NCBI GenBank assembly: GCA_016703225.1
Contig: JADJCM010000001.1
Location: 434,001 to 498,000, forward strand
Length of the DNA stretch: 64,000 nucleotides
Direction: 5' to 3'
Source: Lysobacterales bacterium
Lineage (GTDB): Bacteria > Pseudomonadota > Gammaproteobacteria > Xanthomonadales > Ahniellaceae
Shown: piece by piece, positions 17,865 through 25,133 of the stretch
Layout of the letters: every line of letters begins with the position of its first letter
How positions within the stretch are numbered: the first letter of the stretch is position 1
The notes under the pieces: generated by a model
What the model was told of the DNA's origin: nothing
The model's database searches: none
Seen by the model: the letters and a program-made list of their open reading frames with translations, nothing else
Program-made: the position numbers and the translations under genes

Positions 17865-20800
17865 ATGTTGCGTGCCGTTCTGTCTTGCCTTGCCCTACTG
17901 CTGCTGGCCTGGACCTGCCCGGCCGCGGCTACCACCCCGGTCTGGCAGACCGCGAGCCCGATGAACCATGCACGCTTCGGCCACACCCTCACCTTGCTGC
18001 CCGATGGCCGGGTGCTGGCGGTGGGCGGCCTGAACAACTCAGGGTATCTGGCCAGTGCCGAACTGTTCGATCCGGCCACCGAACAGTGGACGCTCGCGGC
18101 CAACAGTTCCAGCAGCACCCGCTACTTCCACACCGCAACCTTGCTGCCCACCGGCAAGGTGCTGATCGTCGGCGGCCGGCAGTCGTACGGTGGCGTGGCG
18201 TCCACCCACGATCTGTTCGACCCCGCGACCCTGCGCTTCGAACCGGCCAACTCCAGCATTGGCGCGATGGAGGGGCACGCTGCGGTGCGCCTGACGTCCG
18301 GTGAGGTCTGGTTGGATCACCAGGGCACGATCTGGATCTACCACCCGGGGCAGGACCGCTGGTCGCTCGGCCCGGGGTGGCAGCCGACGGGCTCCAGGCC
18401 CTATTCGTGGCCTTATGTCGCCGAGCGCCTGGGCAGCGACCAGGTAGTGGTCTCGCTGGGGATTTTCGGGACGGAGATCTACTCGCTGAGCACCGGCGCC
18501 GTGACCCAGGTCAACGGCGGGTCCGTTCCGATCAATAACAACGAGGGCAACTACGCCTTCCTGCGCCGCCCCAATGGCAGCGTGCTCGCTGCCTGGCAAA
18601 CCCATTCCGCGCTGATCACTGCCGGCGGGTCGGTGACCACCACCCCCTACCCCGAGTTCCGCAATTTCGCCCCGTTGGTGGACAGCGAACTTGGGCCGCT
18701 GCTGATCGGCGGCTGGGAAGAGAACTACGTGAAACTCAGCTCGACGCGCCATTTCGACGGCGCGAGCTGGCAGACCGGGCCGGTGCTCAACGAGGCGCGC
18801 GCACGTGCTAGCGCGATCCGCCTGGCCGATGGCCGGGTGCTGGTCAGTGGCGGGCAAGGCAACACCGGAGGATATGGCTCACTCACCTCGACCGAAATCC
18901 TCGGCGCGCCGCTGGCCGATCCGGCCGATCTGGTGCTGGAGCCGCTGTTCGAGGAAACCGGCTTTGGCACCCACCGGGTACGGCTCAAGGTCCGCCACAA
19001 CGGCCTCGGTAGCACCGCCCAGAGCGTGGCGCTGGCGCTGCAGCTCGATGCCGGGCTCACCCTCGACAGTGCGACGCCGACGGCCGGCAGCTTCGACGCG
19101 GTGCAGTCGCGCTGGACGTTGGGCACGCTCAACGTCGGCGCCAGCGCCGAGCTGGTGCTGGATCTGCACTTCGCCGACACCAGCCAAGCCGCCACGCTGG
19201 GGCTGGACGCCCAGCTCAGCGCCAGCGCCGGCAACCTCGATGCCGGCAACGATGATGCCCGCATCAACCTGCGCCTGCGCCTGCCCGACGTCGAACTCAG
19301 CCACAGCGCGATGCAGTTCGGCAGCGAACTGCGCTTCACCCTCGACGTGATGCACAACGGCGCGGTCGCGTTACCGTTCAGCGCCCTGGAAACCTACGCG
19401 CAGCTACCGGCCGGACTCACCTTTGTCGCCGCCATGCCGTCGCAGGGCCAGTACGACCCCCTCAACCAACGCTGGAATGTCGGCGCCCTGGCCCCCGGAG
19501 CCAGCGCACAACTGCTGGTGCGCGCCAGCGTCGACGTGCCGGATCAGGCAGCACACTTTGCCCTTCTGGCGGCGCTGTGGAGCAGCACGCCGGCCGATGC
19601 GGAGGCCATCAACAACAGCGCCACCGCCGAGATCGATTACACGCCGCTGACCCATCCGGCCACGCTCGGCGGGCGGGTCTGGTTCGATGTCGATGGCAAC
19701 GGTCGGGAAGACGCCGGTGAGCAGCCCTTGATGAACCATCCGGTGTTCCTGCTGGCCGCGGGTGCCCCACTCGGCGTCACCATGAGCGACGGCAATGGCG
19801 AATACCGTTTCAGCAATCTGCCGCCGGGCTTCTACGATCTGCAGCTCGGGCTGCCGCCGAATCAGAACGACGGCAACGCCTGGCTGCCCAGCGCCCGGGT
19901 CGCCACCGGCGATCCCGGCAATGACAACAACCTCGACGGCAGCCAGCCGCTGCCGCTGCAGGCTGGGTTGATCCGCTATCCACTCGGCAGCACGGTCACG
20001 CTGGTCGAAGGCCAGCAGGTGCTGGACGTCGATGCCGGCCTGCATCGCGGGGTCAGTCTGTCGGGGCGGGTGTGGAAGGAACTGGATTCGCTGGGCAGCG
20101 AAGACCAGGGAGAACCCGGCGTGTTCGATCTGCCGGTGGTAATGCTGCGCGGCGGCGTGGAAATCGCCCGTACCAGCACCGATGCCGACGGTCGCTATCG
20201 TTTTCTCGGCGTCGCTTGCGCCTGTACCGGCACAACGTTCGACCTTGAACTGCAGTTGCCGGAACTCGACCTGCGTGCGCTCTCGCCCACCGGCGCGGTG
20301 AGCGACCCCAACACCGACAGCAACTTCGAGACGGCGCTGGTGGGTGCCGTGCAGGTAGGTCGCCTGCCGCTGGCTGCCGTGGGCATCGTCGAGCAGCGCG
20401 CCGAGCTGGATGCCGGCCTGCGCCGCGGCCGCGTGCGCGGGCAGGTCTGGGCCGACGTGGATGGCGACGGCATCCGCGAGAGCGGCGAGGGCCCGATTGG
20501 CGGTGTGCGGGTGGTGCTGATCGACGCCATCAACCAGGTGCGTGGCGATGTCACCACCGATCAGAACGGGCGCTACGCCCTTGACGATGTGCGCGCCAGC
20601 GAGTATCGCCTGTCGGTGCAGCTGCCGTTCCCGAGCAGCGGCGCCGTGACCGGGCCGACCCGCTGGAACCAGGGCCTGGACGATAGCCTGGACAGCGATT
20701 TCGCCGGCGATCAGCCGGTGCCTGCCAACCTGCTGCCTGGCGCGACCCGCGGGTTCTACAGTGCGGCCCCACCGGACCTGCTGACCAACGGCTGGAACGA

Positions 20801-22415
20801 CACCGTCGATGCCGGACTGCATCCAGGTACGACGATCAGTGGCACGGTCTGGAAAGACCTGGCGCCGCTCGGCACCCGCGAAGACAGCGAGGCGCCGCTC
20901 GGCGGCGTGGAACTGCAGGCCGAGTTCGACAGCGGCGCACCGGCGCTGCAGACGACCACCGACGGCGCCGGCAACTACCGCTTCGAAGGGCTGAACTGCC
21001 TGTGCAATGGCGACAGCAGTGTGCGCATTCGGCTGACGGTGCCGCCACTGTTTGCCGCAGTGCCGGTGGGGCTCGGCAACGACCTGCAGCGCGACAACGA
21101 TTTCGCCGCCAGTGGTGCCAACCAGGCGGTAACGACCGCCATCGCACTCGGCGCCAACCTCCAGCGCAACCACATCGACGCCGGGCTGACGCCGAGCGGG
21201 GCCGAGCTTCGCCTGAAACTGTGGGTCGACGTCGACAACGATGGCATCCGCGATCCGGACGAGCCGCCGGCGCTGGCCGTGCCATTGGCGTTGTACCGGC
21301 AGGGCGAAAGCACGCCGTTGACGCAGCGTGTGGCCGATGGCACCGAAGTGGTGTTTCCGCTCAGCGATGCAGGCGCGTACCGGATTGCCTGGGGAGGCAT
21401 CGGCACCCTGGCGAACTTGGCGACGCCAAATGCTGGCGCCAGCGACTGGTACGACAGCGATTTCGACCCCGCCAACGCGCAGGGTAGCGAGGTGTTCTCG
21501 CCGTGGATCACGCTGGCGCTTGGCGAACGCGACGACAGCCTTGGTCTTGGCCTGCGCGATTTCGGCGGCCTGCTGACGGCCGTGGTCGACGGCAACGGCC
21601 AGGCGCTGGCGTTGCCACCCAGCGTGCATCAGCCCGACGCCACCTCTCCCGCACTAACGCCCTTCTCGCCAGGTACGGTCACGGGCACCAACACGATCGA
21701 ATATGTCCTCTATCCGTCACTTCCACGCACCTTCACGGTACTCGCCATTGCGCCGCAGCCAGGGCGGATCCTGCTTGGCGCCAGTGCTGGCCATCCCGCC
21801 ATCGACCCACCCAACTGGCGCAGCCATCCGCGCCGGCCGCGCCATCATCAGGGGTTTCCCTCCGATGCCTACTACCTGAGCGCGCTCGAAGCGGTGACCT
21901 TCGTGGTGGCGCAACCCCAGGCCACCGGCACCGCCTCATCCGGCCAGGGCACGGCGATGAACACCGGCAGCGGCGGCAACAAGCAGCTCAAGGCGGTGGG
22001 CGATTACACCGCCGTGGTCGACGTACCGGCCGGCGCGATCGAGCAGACTACCGAACTGTTCCTCAACCGCTACTCGCCGGGCAGCGGCGCCGCGCCGCGC
22101 ACGCGCTGGCCGTCGGGCTGGATGCCGCTGGGCGTCGGTCTGCTTTGGGGCGCCACCTCGGGGCAGCCGGTCACGCCGCAGCAGGACGCCAGCGCGGTAT
22201 TGCTCGCCGCCGAACTGCCGCCGCTGGCCGAACTGGCGCTGTTCCGCTACGACAGCGCCAGCGAAGAATGGCAGCCGCTGCCCGTCGCCTGCCCCGGTCG
22301 GACCCTGCAGCCCGGCATCGATGCCGGCAGCGTGATGTTCGAGGCCTGCAGGGAAGGCTGGTACGCGCTGTTCGTCGAGGGGCCGCTGTTCGAGGACAGC
22401 TTCGAAACGCAGTGA
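17865..22415 (+). CDS. Giant secreted kelch / B-repeat surface protein with DGFE-type tail
   Basis: 1516 residues; the ATG at 17865 opens a signal peptide (MLRAVLSCLALLLLAWTCPA). Residues about 25-370 form a kelch beta-propeller, with blades such as TLLPDGRVLAVGG, TLLPTGKVLIVGG and IRLADGRVLVSGG. Residues about 380-600 resemble DUF11/CARDB-type immunoglobulin-like domains. From about 598 there are five SdrD-like B repeats (starts near 598, 732, 860, 992 and 1112), recognised by GRVWFDVDGNG, GQVWADVDGDG, LWVDVDNDG and G-x-Y-x-F/L turns with acidic calcium-site residues. The C-terminus ends GPLFEDSFETQ, a variant of the F-x-D-G-F-E tail. Likely an exported structural or adhesion protein; ligand unknown. 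Confidence 0.88.
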   Translation: MLRAVLSCLALLLLAWTCPAAATTPVWQTASPMNHARFGHTLTLLPDGRVLAVGGLNNSGYLASAELFDPATEQWTLAANSSSSTRYFHTATLLPTGKVLIVGGRQSYGGVASTHDLFDPATLRFEPANSSIGAMEGHAAVRLTSGEVWLDHQGTIWIYHPGQDRWSLGPGWQPTGSRPYSWPYVAERLGSDQVVVSLGIFGTEIYSLSTGAVTQVNGGSVPINNNEGNYAFLRRPNGSVLAAWQTHSALITAGGSVTTTPYPEFRNFAPLVDSELGPLLIGGWEENYVKLSSTRHFDGASWQTGPVLNEARARASAIRLADGRVLVSGGQGNTGGYGSLTSTEILGAPLADPADLVLEPLFEETGFGTHRVRLKVRHNGLGSTAQSVALALQLDAGLTLDSATPTAGSFDAVQSRWTLGTLNVGASAELVLDLHFADTSQAATLGLDAQLSASAGNLDAGNDDARINLRLRLPDVELSHSAMQFGSELRFTLDVMHNGAVALPFSALETYAQLPAGLTFVAAMPSQGQYDPLNQRWNVGALAPGASAQLLVRASVDVPDQAAHFALLAALWSSTPADAEAINNSATAEIDYTPLTHPATLGGRVWFDVDGNGREDAGEQPLMNHPVFLLAAGAPLGVTMSDGNGEYRFSNLPPGFYDLQLGLPPNQNDGNAWLPSARVATGDPGNDNNLDGSQPLPLQAGLIRYPLGSTVTLVEGQQVLDVDAGLHRGVSLSGRVWKELDSLGSEDQGEPGVFDLPVVMLRGGVEIARTSTDADGRYRFLGVACACTGTTFDLELQLPELDLRALSPTGAVSDPNTDSNFETALVGAVQVGRLPLAAVGIVEQRAELDAGLRRGRVRGQVWADVDGDGIRESGEGPIGGVRVVLIDAINQVRGDVTTDQNGRYALDDVRASEYRLSVQLPFPSSGAVTGPTRWNQGLDDSLDSDFAGDQPVPANLLPGATRGFYSAAPPDLLTNGWNDTVDAGLHPGTTISGTVWKDLAPLGTREDSEAPLGGVELQAEFDSGAPALQTTTDGAGNYRFEGLNCLCNGDSSVRIRLTVPPLFAAVPVGLGNDLQRDNDFAASGANQAVTTAIALGANLQRNHIDAGLTPSGAELRLKLWVDVDNDGIRDPDEPPALAVPLALYRQGESTPLTQRVADGTEVVFPLSDAGAYRIAWGGIGTLANLATPNAGASDWYDSDFDPANAQGSEVFSPWITLALGERDDSLGLGLRDFGGLLTAVVDGNGQALALPPSVHQPDATSPALTPFSPGTVTGTNTIEYVLYPSLPRTFTVLAIAPQPGRILLGASAGHPAIDPPNWRSHPRRPRHHQGFPSDAYYLSALEAVTFVVAQPQATGTASSGQGTAMNTGSGGNKQLKAVGDYTAVVDVPAGAIEQTTELFLNRYSPGSGAAPRTRWPSGWMPLGVGLLWGATSGQPVTPQQDASAVLLAAELPPLAELALFRYDSASEEWQPLPVACPGRTLQPGIDAGSVMFEACREGWYALFVEGPLFEDSFETQ

Positions 22416-22486
22416 GGATCACGGGCCTGCACGCATCCAGATGTCTGGAACGAGATCTGCCCTCGACTTCGGCCCGCTGTGCCGGA

Positions 22487-23260
22487 TCAACCGGCCGCGC
22501 GTTCGCAGGACGGCGGCGGCTCGCCGGCCAACTCGTCGAGCTTGGCGAAATCGAGAATGCGGATCTGCTTGCGGTTCACCGACAACACCCCGGCTTCCTC
22601 GAAGCGCGTGAACAGCCGGCTCACGGTCTCGACCACCAGGCCGAGGTAGTTCGCCAGCTCGTGCCGCGACATCGACAGTTCCAGCAACTCCGGGCTGCGA
22701 TGCAGGTTGTGGTAGCGCTCGGACAGGCTGCGCAGGAACACCGCGAGCCGCTCCTGCGCCTGCTTGCGACCCATCATCATCAGATGTTCGTGATCGCGCA
22801 CCACCTCGCGACTGGCGATGCGCATCAACTGGTGATACAGCCCCGGCACGCGCGTCGCGAACTCGTCGATCTGCGCGAACGGTACCTCGCACACCGACGA
22901 ACGCTCCAGCGCTTCGGCATTGCAACGGTGCACGTCATCGCAGAGCGCGTCGAAACCGATCACCTCACCGGGCAGATGGAAGCCGAGCACCTGCTCCTCG
23001 CCAGCGTTCCCGGCCAGCGTCGTCTTGAACGAACCCGAACGCACCACGAACAGCGCCTGGAAGCGACCGCCACTGGAGAACAGCGCCTGGCCGCGATCGA
23101 GCGGACGGCGCGCCCGCACGATGCTGTCCAACGTACCCAATTCTTCCGGGGCGATCGAAGCCGGCAGGCACAAATCATGCAACGCGCAGGCGCGACAGGT
23201 GCGACGCAACTGCAGCAGATCGAGCGAGGGGATCGTGACAGGGCGCGGCGGCACAGGCAT
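22487..23260 (-). CDS. fnr: Fnr/Anr-type oxygen-sensing transcription regulator
   Basis: 257 residues, Crp/Fnr family. All four [4Fe-4S] ligand cysteines of Fnr appear to be kept: C-x2-C-x5-C in CRACALHDLC near residues 22-31, plus Cys in GFDALC about 80 residues later. A cyclic-nucleotide-fold domain (PGEVIGFDA) and dimer helix precede a helix-turn-helix whose recognition helix VETVSRLF has the Glu, Ser and Arg that read TTGAT half-sites. It should activate low-oxygen genes such as the cco and nap operons in this window. The ATG at 23260 has no clear Shine-Dalgarno sequence; a -10-like TAGACT lies just upstream. Confidence 0.94.
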   Translation of the reverse strand: MPVPPRPVTIPSLDLLQLRRTCRACALHDLCLPASIAPEELGTLDSIVRARRPLDRGQALFSSGGRFQALFVVRSGSFKTTLAGNAGEEQVLGFHLPGEVIGFDALCDDVHRCNAEALERSSVCEVPFAQIDEFATRVPGLYHQLMRIASREVVRDHEHLMMMGRKQAQERLAVFLRSLSERYHNLHRSPELLELSMSRHELANYLGLVVETVSRLFTRFEEAGVLSVNRKQIRILDFAKLDELAGEPPPSCERAAG

Positions 23261-23266
23261 CGCACT

Positions 23267-23272
23267 AGTCTA
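23267..23272 (-). promoter_or_regulatory. Candidate -10 element of fnr, giving a leaderless mRNA
   Basis: TAGACT on the minus strand ends 6 bases before the fnr ATG, the same geometry as TAGAGT before the nuclease gene at 7716. It overlaps an imperfect FNR-like sequence TTGACTCCGATAGA (23282-23269), which would suit autorepression. No good -35 is present, so this is tentative. Confidence 0.27.
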
Positions 23273-23372
23273 TCGGAGTCAACTCGATTGCGCCGTCAAA
23301 CATCGCTTCCGCTTGCCGGCCAGCAACGCATCGCCAACAATGCCGGCGACGCCTTGGGAAGCCCCGCCCGCC

Positions 23373-25133
23373 ATGCCCAACCTCTGCCGCGCAACCGCTG
23401 CCTGTGCCGCGCTGGCGCTGTGGCTTGCGGCCACACCGGCGCGAGCGGCGCAGGCGCTGCCGGTGGAGATCCGCGACAGTGGCGACGGCAGTTTTCTCGC
23501 CGCGAGCCTGCGGCTGACCCGTGCCGACGGCACCCTTGAGGTACGGCGGGCCGCGCAGGATGCCTCGCCGCTGCAACTCGACGACGGCACCTGGCAGGTT
23601 CGGGTCGAAGCGCCGGGCCACTGGCCGCTGCAGACCACGATCGAGGTCGGCTCCGACGCCACGCGCGCCCTGCAGTTGTGGCTGGACCCGGAGACCGCGT
23701 CGCGGGGCGCGGCGGCGTCCGCTGCGGCGGGCGCGGTGCAGATCGATGGGCGCGTGTTCGACCGAGCCACGCGCGAGCCTCTCGTCGCCGCACGGGTGCA
23801 ACTGGAGAGCGTGAGCACGCGGACCGACGCCGAGGGTCGCTTCCGCATCGAGTTCGTGCTGGAGCCCGCGGCGTTCGAGCAGGGCCGCGCTGCGGAACTG
23901 CGCATCGGCGCCGGCGAGCGGGTGCAGACGCGTCGCCTGCGCCTGGTCCCGGGCACGCACCGGCTGCTGCTCGATCTCGACGGCGAAGCGCAGGCGCCGG
24001 CGGTGGACCATCACCTCGATGGCAACGACCTGCAGTGGCTGCAAGACGAGGCCGCCACCGACGCTCCGGCGGCACCGCAGGCGCCGATCCTGCAGCCACC
24101 CACTTCGCTGCGTGTCGGGTTCGCCGACGCCGCATTCACCACGCCCTGCTGCGTCGGCGCTTGCAGCACGGTCGCGGTGATGTCGCTGGAGACCTACGTC
24201 AAGCGCGGCCTCAACGACGAGTGGATCGCCAGCTGGAACGGCCACAGCCTGCGCGCGGGTGCCGTCGCCTATCGCAGCTATGGTGCCTGGCACGTCGCCA
24301 ACCCGCGCAGTCCGAGCTACGACATCTGCTCCAGCGCCTGCTGCCAGATGAACGACCCCGACACCTCGGCCAGCACCAGCGCCGCGGTCGATGCCACCGC
24401 CGGCATCCTGCTCGAACGTGGCGGCAGCATTTTCCGCAGCGAATACTCGGCCGAGAACAACGCCTGGGACGATCCCAGCGACGGGCTTTCATGCAGCAAT
24501 GCCGACCTCAGTTGCGGCAACGGCTTCGTCGGCTCGCCGGCTGCGAACTGGCCTTGCCTCGCCGACAGCGTCGCCAGCGGCCACGGCTGCTTCGGCCACG
24601 GCCGCGGCATGTCGCAGTGGGGCTCGCAGCGCTGGGCGATCAACGAAGGCCAGCGCTGGCCCTGGATCGTCGGTCACTACTTCAACGCCAGCGGGTTCGG
24701 CAGCGGGCTGCGCAGCGCGGTGCTGTCCTCGCCCTTGCGCATTGACGCGGCCACCCCGCTTCCGGCCAGCGCCGCGCCAGGCAGCACGCTGTCGCTGCAG
24801 CTCTCGCTCAGCAACCTCGCTGCACAGACGCATGCGCAGGTGTTCCTCGGTGCCAGTCTGTATCGCAGCGGCGTCGGCTACCTCAACGACCCCGGCAACG
24901 ACATTGCGGTCGCACTGGTGCCCGGCGCCAATGCCGTCGCGCGCCCGTTCGTGATTCCGCCCGGCGTAGCCGACGGCAGCTACGACCTGATCGTCGCGCT
25001 CTACCTCGACATCGACGGCAACGCCGCCCTCAACAGCGGCGACCTCGCGCTGACCTCGGCCACCATCCCCGGCGCCGTGACCCTCACCAGCTCAGCGCTG
25101 CTGTTCACCGATGGCTTCGAGACGCCGCTGTGA
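23373..25133 (+). CDS. Secreted SpoIID/LytB-domain protein with DGFE tail
   Basis: 586 residues; the ATG at 23373 starts a signal peptide (MPNLCRATAACAALALWLAA). Residues about 125-200 look like a carboxypeptidase-regulatory-like beta sandwich (IDGRVFDRATREPLVAA, TDAEGRF). Residues about 245-430 match the SpoIID domain: SLETYVKRGLNDEW, LRAGAVAYRSYGAW and GHGRGMSQWGSQ, the positions of the conserved catalytic-region motifs of SpoIID, a peptidoglycan lytic transglycosylase acting on stem-less glycan. Many cysteines (TTPCCVGAC, CSSACCQM) suggest disulfides outside the cytoplasm. A beta-rich C-terminal domain ends ALLFTDGFETPL. The stop overlaps the kinase start (GTGA). The glycan activity is inferred from family only. 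Confidence 0.82.
   Translation: MPNLCRATAACAALALWLAATPARAAQALPVEIRDSGDGSFLAASLRLTRADGTLEVRRAAQDASPLQLDDGTWQVRVEAPGHWPLQTTIEVGSDATRALQLWLDPETASRGAAASAAAGAVQIDGRVFDRATREPLVAARVQLESVSTRTDAEGRFRIEFVLEPAAFEQGRAAELRIGAGERVQTRRLRLVPGTHRLLLDLDGEAQAPAVDHHLDGNDLQWLQDEAATDAPAAPQAPILQPPTSLRVGFADAAFTTPCCVGACSTVAVMSLETYVKRGLNDEWIASWNGHSLRAGAVAYRSYGAWHVANPRSPSYDICSSACCQMNDPDTSASTSAAVDATAGILLERGGSIFRSEYSAENNAWDDPSDGLSCSNADLSCGNGFVGSPAANWPCLADSVASGHGCFGHGRGMSQWGSQRWAINEGQRWPWIVGHYFNASGFGSGLRSAVLSSPLRIDAATPLPASAAPGSTLSLQLSLSNLAAQTHAQVFLGASLYRSGVGYLNDPGNDIAVALVPGANAVARPFVIPPGVADGSYDLIVALYLDIDGNAALNSGDLALTSATIPGAVTLTSSALLFTDGFETPL

Noticed and set aside
19404..21629. 741-codon frame on the minus strand
   Set aside because: Shadow of the kelch/B-repeat gene; rich in Arg, His and Gln as expected for an antisense frame.
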